A stretch of 64,000 nt of DNA from Spirodela intermedia. Its lineage: Eukaryota; Streptophyta; Magnoliopsida; Alismatales; Araceae. The position numbers and the translations under genes are program-made. Below, piece by piece: positions 41,396-55,800 of this stretch. The stretch is from NCBI GenBank assembly GCA_902729315.2, contig LR746278.1, positions 4,287,501-4,351,500 of the forward strand. The letters run 5' to 3'. The number at the start of each line of letters is the position of its first letter. The stretch's first letter is position 1. The notes under the pieces are model-generated. The model did not search any database, had not been told where the DNA came from, and was given only the letters and a program-made list of their open reading frames with translations.

Positions 41396-41831
41396 CGCGT
41401 TCTTGGGTATCGATAGGGAGTAAGAAGGCTCAGGATTCGCTGCGAAGCTTCTCCGCTTCCGTCCTTCATCGTCTGTCGGTTGATTTCCGCAGCCCTAGCC
41501 TTTCTCTCTCTCGATCTCGATCTCTCTCTCCCTCGCTCGATATCTCGATCGATCAATCTCCTCAGCCCTAGCTTCTCTCTCTGCTCCTAAGGACCAGAAA
41601 AAGGCGACCGATCTCCGGCCGTTGACTTCCGCGACACCCTGTCGTTGACTGCCGCCCCAGTTTCTGATCGTAAATGGGTTCCGTTGGGGATCTCGATTCT
41701 GTATATATGTGCCAATCAATCTATCCATCTTTCTCCTCAAATTTAAGATCCGGAAATCGTTGACCGCTGCTTCTCCCCTCTTCTCTCTCTCTCTGTGGAT
41801 GTTTGTAGGTGTCAGGAGGGGCTCTGATCAA

Positions 41832-42107
41832 ATGGCGACTGGGAACAAGGGGCCGAGCTGGGCTGACCAGTGGGGGAGTGGCGCTGACGCCGGCGACGAC
41901 GACGGCGGCCGGCGACGGGGCGGGATCACTAAGAGCGGCGGCGGCGGCGGCGGCGGCGAGAAGATAGCGAAGGCGAAGGCTGCGGCCTCGGTGGGGCTCG
42001 ACAAGGCCAAGACGGCGGCGGCTGTCGGCGCGCAGAAGGTCAAAGCCGGCACCACCCTCGGCATCAAGTGGGTCAAGGCCCAGTACGCGAAGCGGACCTC
42101 CAAGTGA
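41832..42107 (+). CDS. Small conserved plant protein, WADQW type
   Basis: A 91-codon open frame. It begins MATGNKGPSWADQWG, a start I associate with a family of small uncharacterised land-plant proteins. An acidic then Gly-rich linker (DAGDDDGG ... GGGGGGG, about 20-42) precedes two related Lys/Ala-rich segments: EKIAKAKAAASVGLDKAKTAAAVGAQKVKAG (about 43-73). These look like an amphipathic helix of LEA-like character. It ends GIKWVKAQYAKRTSK. No signal peptide or membrane segment is seen. A GT at 41079 and an AG at 41808 suggest a 730-base leader intron, with the coding part wholly in exon 2. The gene converges on ATG8, with about 520 bases between the stops. I do not know a function. Confidence 0.75.
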   Translation: MATGNKGPSWADQWGSGADAGDDDGGRRRGGITKSGGGGGGGEKIAKAKAAASVGLDKAKTAAAVGAQKVKAGTTLGIKWVKAQYAKRTSK

Positions 42108-45573
<3,466 letters not shown>

Positions 45574-45711
45574 GGCGGAACGATCGACCTCGTCGATCCG
45601 TGCTCCCTCCTGGTCTCGCCCACCCAACGATGACAACAGACGCAGAGTCACGGGAGCAGGCCTCCCAAGCGAAACCCTTTCCTAAATAGAGGGGGAGGAG
45701 AGAGAGAGAGA

Positions 45712-45719
45712 TATTTATA
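45712..45719 (-). promoter_or_regulatory. Probable TATA box of ATG8
   Basis: The minus strand reads TATAAATA here, about 140 bases upstream of the ATG8 start codon, followed by a GA/CT tract (45699-45710). This would give a leader of roughly 100 bases. Confidence 0.5.
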
Positions 45720-45759
45720 AACGGGTAGCTTTAGAGAGAGAACTCGCCTCCCGCACGTA

Positions 45760-47805
45760 AACGCTTACGGGTTTCTCTCTCTCAATAGAAAGCCCGCAGC
45801 TGCTGTTGCCTCCACTCTCCCTCTTACGCTATATTTATTTATTTATTTATTTATTTGTAATTATTCACATACCCAAAATCTGATTATTCCCTATATTAAT
45901 CTAGAAACATTATGGGTTGACCATGGTTCCATGAAATTATGGGCCTCATCAACCAAAAGGAGATACCCAGCTTGTCGTCTTTAAGCCCCTACAGGTTAAG
46001 GCGTTGACTATGTTGTTGAGCAATAATTAGTATAAACAAATTATTCAAAAAAATAAATTTAAACTGAATTGTCCTCATTTCAGCCGTTTTTATATTATAA
46101 TTCACTTATATATTTTTAGTATGTAAATTATATAGTTTCATCTATGAATAAAAAATAAATATACTTTAATACATGTGAAATATTTTATTTTCAGCTAACA
46201 AGAACGCTGCAATTAACTATAAAAATCATACAATATTTTTGGTTTAATTCGTTTTTTATTCTCAAAATCGAAACACTGCTCTTGGTTCATCACATGGGAA
46301 ATATTATTTTTATTAATTAAACTATTGAGAAATTATAAGGAATAATTTAGTTACGACTTTGGAGATTTTCTTATTACCTACATGAAGATACAAAGAGCAG
46401 GATTTTTAAAATATTTTAATGTTATTTTCTTTAGATTTATTTCCCTTGTTCCTGGAGATCCATCGAGTTGACGAAAAATGTTATTGACCATTGAAGTTTG
46501 ACTTTCACATGTTTGACGATCCATTATCGAAAGATTGAAACATTTTATGTGTTTTAATTATAAGATATAATATCAGGGAAAATATCTAATAGTGCGCGAA
46601 ATTCTACACGTGGAGCTATTTGGGCCTCTGAGGCAGCTCGGGCTTACTTCGGGCGCTCTTTGGGGTGGAGGGGCGTGCGGCCCACGGGAGCAGGACATGG
46701 CCATTCAAAGATTGACACGTGGAATTCGATTAAATCGAATAATACTTTGGTTAATATTCTTTAATTTGCTATATTAAATATACTTGTATAGAAGATGCTA
46801 CGCCGCAAAATTTCTCTCTCTAGACCTTCAAAAAGTTACCGCTCCTCTCTCTCTCTAAACGTGCTTCCCCACTCTCACCCTCAATCTCTTCCTCCATTAG
46901 CAAGCACTAACCTTGTGCTCTGTCTGTCTCTCTCTCTCTCTCTCTCTCAGTGGATTTCTGAAACCCACCTTCTCTTCATCCCCACAACCACACCTCCTTC
47001 TCTGCCCTCCATTAATTATCACTACTAGTACCTGTCTCTCTCACTCTCTCTCTCACTTTCTAATTTTGCCGATCCCCACCATCTCAGCTTTTCTCTCTCT
47101 AGAGCTGCCCCCCCAACCCCCATTATCAATTCCCTCTCTCTCTCTCTCTCCAATTTTGCTGAATTCTACATTCCCCCAACTTACCTCTCTCTAGACTCCC
47201 CATCCCCGACATACCATTTCTAAATGTCTCTCCCTCCTCCACTGCGACAAGGAGCATCTCTCTCTCTCTCTCTCTCGCTACCTTCGTTTACTTCTTCTCT
47301 CTCTAATTTCTGCTGGAGCCCACCTTGTCCTCTAAGCCCGTACCTTCTCTCTCTCACTATGCCTCCTGTTTCTGGGGACGGCGGGGAGGTGACCGCTCCT
47401 CTGTCGCCTTCTTCCTCGCGCCGCCCCCAACACACACCGCAAGACGCTGACACGAACGGTAGTTCCTGCCAGTGACCCCGTGTTCCCTCCTCCAATCCCC
47501 TCTCTCTCTCTCTCTTCTTTCTCTTTCTTACTCTTTATGGCCCTCCTTGCGGCCTGCTTCCACGCACGGGGAGCGAAGGAAAATGGAGCCCAGATAAATG
47601 CTCTCTCTCTCTCTCTTGCCCTTTTCTGTGGGCGGCTGGCGCTGCAACTGCCACCTCAGGTGAGGCCGCAGTCGTCTATGAATTACTGTGCTCAGCTGTC
47701 TTCTTCTGTCCCCCCCCTCTCTCTCTCTCTATCTCGATACCTCCTCTCCGGCGGGTCTCTAGAGATAGAGAAAGAGACATAGGAAGGGGGGTTGGTTGGT
47801 CTCTG
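45760..47805. other. Intergenic, upstream region of S40 gene
   Basis: Contains a TTTA repeat (45834-45856), AT-rich sequence to about 46580, and from 46810 a CT-rich region with many short TCTCTC tracts (for example 46928-46949, 47137-47151, 47257-47276, 47499-47518, 47600-47616). The 83-codon frame at 47224-47475 has no domain. The CT-rich part is probably promoter/leader of the S40 gene, perhaps with a leader intron. Confidence 0.5.
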
Positions 47806-48267
47806 ATGGAGGAGCTGGAGGAGGAGGAGGTCTGGGAGGTGATGGCGATGAGGCAGAGGAAGGAGAGCAGCAGCCCCAGGGGGAGGACAGCCAGGGAGCC
47901 CTCCTCCGCCGCTCCGCCGCCACCTCGCCGCCTCCCCGCCGCCGCCAGGTCGATCCCCCGTGGCGGAGATCGGGCGGCGCTCCGCCAGTCCGCCCCCCTC
48001 GTGATCCCCCGCTGGGCCGTCCTCCACGGCGGCGCCACCGCCGCCGACGAAGAAGAAGAAGAAGAAGAAGAAGTAGAAGAAGGGATGGTGGTGCCGCCTC
48101 ACGAATGGATCTCCAAGAGGGTGGCGAGGAGGGAGATATCGTCCTTCTCCATGTGCGAAGGAGCGGGGAGGACTCTCAAGGGGAGGGACATCACCAAGGT
48201 CAGGAACGCCGTCCTCACCCGCACCGGCTTCCTCGAGCCGCCGGAGAACCTCCTCCTCCGCCACTGA
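47806..48267 (+). CDS. S40-family senescence regulator-like protein (DUF584)
   Basis: Single-exon gene of 153 residues. It begins with an acidic MEELEEEEVW, has a Pro/Arg-rich middle with SAPLVIPRWA (the conserved 'SAPV.VPDW' block), a polyglutamate stretch coded by GAA repeats, VPPHEWISKR, and the hallmark C-terminal block FSMCEGAGRTLKGRDITKVRNAVLTRTGFLE. This arrangement is that of the S40/DUF584 family, small nuclear proteins linked to leaf senescence and stress signalling; the barley founder is S40. Single-exon structure and length agree with the family. The poly-Glu run is coded by a pure GAA microsatellite (48047-48070), so its length may vary between individuals. Coding GC is high. It converges on the LHT gene, with a microsatellite-rich spacer. 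Confidence 0.92.
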   Translation: MEELEEEEVWEVMAMRQRKESSSPRGRTAREPSSAAPPPPRRLPAAARSIPRGGDRAALRQSAPLVIPRWAVLHGGATAADEEEEEEEEVEEGMVVPPHEWISKRVARREISSFSMCEGAGRTLKGRDITKVRNAVLTRTGFLEPPENLLLRH

Positions 48268-48346
48268 CGCGGCCGCGCCGCCCCCACCACCGTCGCCGCA
48301 TTTTGCCCAGATTTTGCCTGCTTCCTCCGTCTTCCTCTTCTTCTCC

Positions 48347-48366
48347 ATCTATCTATCTATCCATCC

Positions 48367-48429
<63 letters not shown>

Positions 48430-48434
48430 AGAGA
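48347..48434. repeat. (CTAT)n then (GA)n microsatellite
   Basis: About 13 CTAT/CCAT units followed by about 16 GA units, in the 3' flank of the S40 gene. Confidence 0.95.
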
Positions 48435-49440
48435 TTGTGTTGTAGAGGAGAATAATCAAAGGAGATGAGGGGCTGGTTCGTTCTGATGTTTCTCTTATAG
48501 CGGCAGAGGATCTGAGCTTTTAATTCTCTTCTGCAATCTCCAAGAGAGAGAGAGAGAGAGAGAGAGAGCTGGGAGACGATGGGGGGTTCCACACCGAAGA
48601 ACGGAAGACCCGCCATTAAAGCAACCCCAGAAGCTCGGTGGACTTCCAGGAAGACGATCCTCAGCCCCCCTCTCTCTCTCTCTCTCTCTCTCTCATCGCC
48701 GGCTCCACTCAGCCCCTCCTTTTCAGGTTGTTCATGGGGCGGCCGCCACCGCATCCCCCCCTCATGGAGGTCCCCTCCGCCGCGGCAGCTTCCTCCTCTC
48801 TCTCTCTTTCTCTCTCTAGAGAGATCCTCAGTACCAGGTTTTCTCTCTCATCCCCCGCCGGCGAACCGGCGGCTGTGGGGGGGGGTCGCCGTCTCCGGCT
48901 CCGGCGGCGGCGTTTACAAGATTGACTTTTTATTCCCATTTTTAGCAATTTAGTGATAACTGAATAGCTGCACAGTTTTCTTCGTTTTTCTGATCCGTGA
49001 AGTTAGAGATGATCTTATCTTTAAATCTGAAAATCTCCACGAAGACACGTGTCCTGTCTGGTTGCGTACCGACAGAGGAAGAGAGAGAGAGAAAGGGGGG
49101 TGGTTTTACGTGTCGTGTAGCGCTACGTGGCAAGACAAAATAGGCCGTCGCCTAGCGCAATCCGTTGACCGTGTAGCGGACGTGGCATGGTATCCCCCAC
49201 TCGCAGTCCGCTACCTCGTCCTCAGTGAAGCGGGTGACGATCGACCGTCGGGAGTTTATCATTAAAACCCAAATAGTTCTATGGGTTCATGTGATACTCC
49301 AATGTTATGATATTTGCCTTCATAGCCAGACAGCGATTGTGTGGACAGATCGCCGAGGTTTTCTTCCAATATCAGCAAATGCTCAAGAATTATTGGGGTG
49401 ACGGAGAAATTAAAATCTCATTCTCAGCTCCAATTGTTAG

Positions 49441-49485
<45 letters not shown>

Positions 49486-49590
49486 GCTTCATAGTGGGGG
49501 GGTAAAAGAGAAAGAGTAAGTTGAAGCTTCTATTCAGAATCGGGAAATTTCTAAATTATCTGAGACAGTCTTCTTTCCTTCACCGTCTCA

Positions 49591-49749
<159 letters not shown>

Positions 49750-49829
49750 TCACAGTGGAAGCAACGGTCTATCCACAATAACGACAGACTAGGGCAAATA
49801 ATCCTCGCGCGATGCCGCAGAGCAGAAGA

Positions 49830-50001
49830 TTACGAGAAGATCTTGTAAGTCCTGAAGTCCACGATGATCTGCCGTAGACCACCGATCGGAGATATGATCA
49901 TCAGAAGCATCCCCAATACGATGCAAACCTGGAACCCACACATCACGAACATGAAGCTTGAGAGAGAGAAATACATAGACTATATATATGTATAGATGAT
50001 C

Positions 50002-50062
<61 letters not shown>

Positions 50063-51920
50063 AGGGTTGACCCAATTGACGATCCATGAGAGGCTGAACC
50101 TCCTCGGGCGCTTGAGAGAGACCCACATGACGCAGGGGAGCTGGAGAAGAACCAGAGTTAGTGATGGGGAGGGCAGTTGAGGTGGTCGAGTTGTCGTTGC
50201 TTACAAAGTACGTGGTGGGGGCGAAGGCGAACCCTCCGAAGAAGCCGAGCAGCCCCCCAAAGAAGGGAATCATTATGGCGATCACCATGGTGAAGGCTGC
50301 GTGCGATTCGTGAATACGACAAAGAAGATTAGGTTTACCTTCCCTTCCCTTATTGGAAAGAGGAACGGGGCTAAGAAGAAGAAGACGACGACGATAATGG
50401 GGACGAACGACAAGAAGAAGAAGACGAGGTGGAGAAGGGGGAGGAGACAGAAGAAGATGGTTAATGGAGCACAGTGTTGCAGAAGAAGAAGAAGAAGAAA
50501 AAGAAGAAGAAGAAGGGGGAGAAGAAGAGGGAGAGGACCCTACCAACGTAGGCGCTTCGGGCAACGAGGCGGAGGGTTAAACAGGGACGGAAGCTCAGTT
50601 TCTTCACCAGGAACGTCTCAATCATGTCGAACACCGGCATGGCGTAGACCTGCACTGAGAAAGGCACCGCAGTAAATTACAGAGGTTGAAGACGACGGCG
50701 CCGGAGCTCTCTCCTCCTCACCTGGTAACTTCCGACAACGTGGAAGACCACCATCATGTTTGCGGCGGCGACGAGCCAGCTTGGCCTTGAGAGGGTGATG
50801 AGAATGTTGTCGTCCACAGCGTTGCCGAAGGCCCAGTAGCCGGCGACGGCCACCGGAAAGTAGCAGGCGGCGACGACGGCGTAGGCCGCCACCACTCCCC
50901 TCCACATCGGCTTCTTGGAGGGCTTCTCCTCGGTGGAGGGGATGGTCGCCTGAATCTCCAGCACCACGTTATGGCCGGCGTAGGCGAAGGCCACGTTACC
51001 CAGGCCGCTGAAGAAGTCGAACACAGCACCGCCGGTGGTCTCCGCCCTGTATCCGTAGTTCACCTCCGGCTGCCTCCCCCTCGCCGCCGCCGCCCCCCAC
51101 GCCACCGTCGAGTACCTGCAAGAAGAGAGAGAGAGAGAGAGAGAGAAATGCTTCAGAATAGTGGTGATTACATGTAGGGTTTTGGAGAAAGAGGGAGGGA
51201 GAGAGAGGCTTCAGAATAGTTGAGTTCAGGGTTACGGTTTTTGTTGGGGGGGAGAGAAAGAGAGAGAGAGGGAGAGAGAAGAGACCCGAGGGACATGAGG
51301 GCGGCGGCGACGGAGACGATGGTGATGGAGTTGAAGTCGGGGAGTTGGGAGAGGAGGAACTGGAGAGAGGCGAAGATGGCGATGTAGTAGCTGGTTCTCA
51401 TGCTCTGTCCTTCTCTTCTGACGGTGTCGTGGAACTTCTTCAGGGACTTGCCGCCGGTGACCATGTAGACGATGTTGACCCCGATCTCCACCACCAGCTG
51501 CTGCGGCACCACGATCCACAGCCCGAGCTTCTCCCCAAACGCGTGCTGCCCTAGCTCGTGGTACCTGTCAAACCTCTTCCCTGGCACCATCTCGTGCATC
51601 TCCACCATCTGCCACAGCGTGTACAGGGTCACGACCCAGGAGACCACCAGCACCGCCATCCCCGGCCCCCTGTTCATTCATCTTCATTTTCTTTCAATCA
51701 ATCTAGAGAGAGACAGAGAGAGAGATTTGAATGTGGCTGAGGATTACCAGCCGAGCTCGGCCATGGCGTAGGGGAGGCTGAGGACGCCGGCGCCGACCAT
51801 GGCGGTGACGTTGTGGAAGGCGGAGTACCACCACTTGCCTTTCCGGGAGGACGTGATGGGGAGCCAGTCGTCGGCGGCGGTCCGCTCCGTCGCCGTCGTC
51901 GAGTCTCCAGTCGGCGCCAT
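49830..51920 (-). CDS. Lysine/histidine transporter (LHT)-type amino-acid permease
   Basis: Seven exons: 51920-51748, 51669-51286, 51115-50722, 50649-50544, 50296-50205, 50140-50072 and 49928-49830. All introns are GT-AG with matching phases; total 438 residues. It is an AAAP-family proton-coupled amino-acid importer of the plasma membrane. Landmarks of the LHT group are clear: [139 protein letters not shown], and the end [20 protein letters not shown]. About ten to eleven membrane segments fit the family. The intron between exons 6 and 7 has a (GA)n tract on the plus strand that forms its pyrimidine tract, and the 50297-50543 intron is also pyrimidine-rich in gene sense. Substrate preference cannot be read directly; LHT1-like neutral and acidic amino-acid uptake is likely. 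Confidence 0.96.
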
Positions 51921-51956
51921 GATGTCAATTTAGGGTTTCCGCAGAGGAAAAAGCGT

Positions 51957-52268
51957 GGGGGAGAAGGAGGAGAAGGAGGAGGAATGGGAGGAGGAGGAAG
52001 GGGAGGAGAAGGAGGAGGAAGGGGAGGAGAAGAAGGACAAGGAGGAGGATGACAAGAAGGAGGAGAAGGAGAAGAAGAAGTAGGAGGAGAAGGAGAAGAA
52101 GTAGGAGGAGAAGGAGAAGAAGAAGTAGGAGGAGAAGGAGAAGAAGAAGTAGGAGGCGAAGGAGAAGAAGTAGGAGGAGAAGAAGAAGAAGAAGAAGAAG
52201 AAGAAGAAGGTGGAGGAGGAGGAGGAGGAGGAGGAGGAGGAGGAGGAGGAGGAGGAGGAGGAGGAGAG
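51957..52268. repeat. 310-base purine-only tract (GGA/GAA) at LHT promoter
   Basis: Plus strand is almost wholly purine: imperfect GGA, GAA and GGAGAA units, ending in a clean (GGA)n run (52211-52268). It starts about 40 bases upstream of the minus-strand LHT ATG. Open frames here encode poly-Leu on one strand and Arg/Glu runs on the other and are not genes. Confidence 0.95.
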
Positions 52269-52849
52269 GACGCTCCCTCTTCCCTTTCTCTGTCTTACGA
52301 GATTTGAAGCTGAGAGAACGGAGAAGAACCCTAGAAGAAGGAAGATGCAGGTTACTACTATAATGGAGGAACACGTCTGTTGCGGGCTACTAAAACCAAG
52401 TCGCTGTGCCTATCTCTCTCTATCCTCATTCCCTCTCCAACTTTCTCTCTCTCTCTCTCTCCCCCGCGCCAAAGAAGGGAGCCGTTAGGAACAAGCAAGA
52501 CAAAAGCGGGGAATTCGGGCCCCGGCTGGACTGATTTTATGGGCCTGATCTACGGGTCCCTCAGCCCAATGTACACGTGGCATACATCAGCCTGCAGCCA
52601 CGTGGAAAGCAGTACCAACTCACTGTCCCTCTCTCTCTCTTCCCCGCCAGATAAGGGGGCCGTTGGGAATAGGCGAGACAAAGGCGGGGAATCCGTGCCC
52701 AGGCCGGACTTGTCAGTAGCGGCAGAAAGGCGGGAAGGAGAGAGAGTGAAGGGCGAGGAACTACTCTAGAGAGAGAGGGAAGGAGAGAGGAGCTTCCCTC
52801 TCTGCTTCTCTCTGGGGCTTCGGCTTTGGTGGGAGGGAGGAAAGGGAAA

Positions 52850-55800
52850 ATGGGCAGAGGGGACGGAGCGCGGATTGTGACGGCGGTCGCTATCTCTGCG
52901 TTGGCGGTCGCCGTGATCTGGTGGCGGAGGAGGCGGGAGTGGAGGCGGAGTGAGGAGGAGCGGATGGCGGAAGCGGAAGCAGAGGCGGAGGCTGCTGGGC
53001 CCTCTGCTGCGAGCTTGTGCTATTTGGAGTTGGAGAAGAAGCCGCAGAACAGATTCAAGCGAGTGCTGACAGACAATTCCTACAACGGCTTCCAGCATTT
53101 GAAGCGTGAAGGGGGAGTCGGAGGTAGTCTCATCCTCTCCATTCCTCCGCCTTTTGAAGGCGTTGGACCAATTCGAGGTGTTTTGTCCCTTCATTTCCTG
53201 GAGTGGAGACGTAAAAAATAATAATAATAATAATAAATCTTCTGACGAAATGTTCATAGAGTCGTCCTGCTGATCGAGAGATCGAAACATACTTTCTGAT
53301 GAAATGATAATGAAACGAAGTTTTACCACATGCTTTCAAATGACATGAACATGGCCTGTGCTCATTCCTTAGTGCTGGGAGGGGACATATACTATTTCAT
53401 CTCTTAAGCATCTTGTTACGAGCCATACCTTCCAGCTCACGAAAAGCCGAAAGCTGGAAGTTATTCATAGCGTCATGGAATAGAAAATGATGCAATGGGG
53501 TTGTGCGAAACATTATCATGGATCGTCCTTCTCGATTTGGAGGTTCATCGTCCACGATGGAAGAGTATGAAAAAGGGCAATCATTGTGATGCGGGTCTGG
53601 TTCACTTGGGTGCTTGCATGTTTCTTGGAGCCTCTTGCGTGATCCTTTAGAAGCAGGTTAGAAGAAAATATAATTAGATGGGCGCACATGACGGTTATAG
53701 AGTTGTTTAAAGGTGTTTTTTAATAGATGAATGATTGATGTCTTCCAAAAACTCGGCAAATATTTTTGATGTTCGCACTTCATGTGTTCATGGAACATGA
53801 TATTTCAAAGAAATAGACTCAACCCTCTATGTATGGTAATTACTGAAGATCCTGTTTTATGTGATAAAAATTACTGAAATAACTTTTATTTCAAAGCCCA
53901 AGAATGGCTCCACTCCATCTCTTTCCTTTCCAGCTAAATCCTGTCCCATCATACTCTGTGGACTCAAGAAACTATTCAACTTATTCCTCTCTTCACTGTC
54001 TGGTGTCATTACTGTTCAATCATCTCGTCTCTGTCAAACTTATTTCAAAATTCTTGATTATTTCTTCTAGATTTAACCTGGACTTGACACCTAGTATCAC
54101 AGATGCCTGAAGCTCAAATGTGTTTATTATTGTCACCCAGTGTAATAGACACTTAAGCTCAAATGGGTTTATCGCTCTTACCTAGTGTTAGGGACACTAT
54201 AATCTCAAATGGGTCATCATTGTGCCTAGTCGCAAACACTTGAATTATCATCCTTGCCTAGTCATAAACACTTGAAACTCAGATGGGTTTATCATTGTTG
54301 CCAAGCTGCAGTCATTTGATGCTCAAATGTGTTAACAAGGAACCGGTAATTTGATTTCACCAGTTAGATTCCATTTTTATTGCCTTTGCTGTGCAATAAC
54401 GGGGAAACTAAAGTTCAGCGGTGGGGGGCTTTTTTGTTGTTCATTACGGTAAAATTGAATTGAAGATTACTCATCTGTGCAGAGCTTTGCATTATTAAAT
54501 TGAAACCATCTTCTCTCATCCATATTCGTTTTATTGCTTGCTCCATGAGTTTTCCTTATTCATTCATAATGTTGTCTAGCCATCGGTTGCATTGATTTCT
54601 CTTGGTCTGAACGCATGAAACCATAAAAATAAGATCTGTATAAACTGAATCAAAATTTTTACACTCTGTACTGATTAGCTCTTTGCAGAGTCACACACGA
54701 GTTACTTGAATGAGAGAATTGAATTCATTAACACTTTTGTTGACCTTCAAATGCAGTTTTATTATCCAAGTCTGTAACTCCATTTTCTAAACTGTTGCTT
54801 GCTTCTCAGAAGTCTCCATGAAAGAGCATCCATTTGAAGATAAAATTACATATTTATTGGATCATCCTCCTAATCTTCCAAGGTTTACCAATAGAAATGA
54901 ACACAGACATCTCAGTCCTTCCTATGTTTGGGTATCGACTGAGGATCAGTTAGAATCCCTTGCAGAAATCTTGAAGAAAGAACAGGCTTTTGCTGTTGAT
55001 ACAGAACAGCATAGTCTCCGCTCATTTCTTGGGTTTACTGCACTTATGCAGGTCAGTCCTAAATTGGTCGCAATAAAATTCTTATATCTTTACCTTTCTT
55101 AATAGATGCTTTGGAAAGCTAATAATATATATTTCTCCTTTTATGTATTGACTATTTTGGACTGAGAATTTTGTGTATTCCATCAGATATCTACTCAGGA
55201 GCATGATTTTCTACTGGATACAATTGCACTACATGATGTAATGGGCATTCTACGGCCTATCTTTGGTAGCTATTCTATTTGCAAGGTGACCATCTTTCTG
55301 TTGTTTTTGATTGCTCTAAGTTTCTTCTATGTTTTGACCTGCAATATGTATGTATTTAATTTAATGGATGCATGTTCAGTGATGGTAGATTCAGCTGATT
55401 GGCATGCAGTACAAGTTAGATACCTGATCATCTAGTAGTCTTGTTTGTGGCATTGAAGTCGAAAAGGAAAATAATAGCCATCATATCTTTCCTTGGGTAT
55501 GTTTGTGAACTTAATTGTGCTGCAACATGAGTTGTTGGGCATTTAGAAACACTTACCTGGATGATTCTGATTTTGATAAATCTGATTTGGAAAGATGGAT
55601 GAAAGATGAGCGATTTTTCGATGTTTGTGTTGGGTTTTAAGAATCTTGGTTGGTAAATGGAGAATCAGCTATGCATGTAGTCTCTTGCATCTTTATCCTC
55701 CCTTTATCTTTGGGTGCTTCTACACATGAATGCAGGGGGTGTTTATCTGCAGGTCTGCCCTTCTTTGGAGTGATTCTCTTCCAATAATTATATACCCTGT

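Noticed and set aside
47692..48348. 218-codon minus-strand and 219-codon plus-strand frames over the S40 gene
   Set aside because: Shadows of the GC-rich S40 coding sequence in other frames; the S40 frame itself carries the family motif.
51925..52374. 149-codon poly-leucine frame (minus) and 104-codon poly-arginine frame (plus)
   Set aside because: Both are translations of the purine/pyrimidine tract near the LHT promoter.
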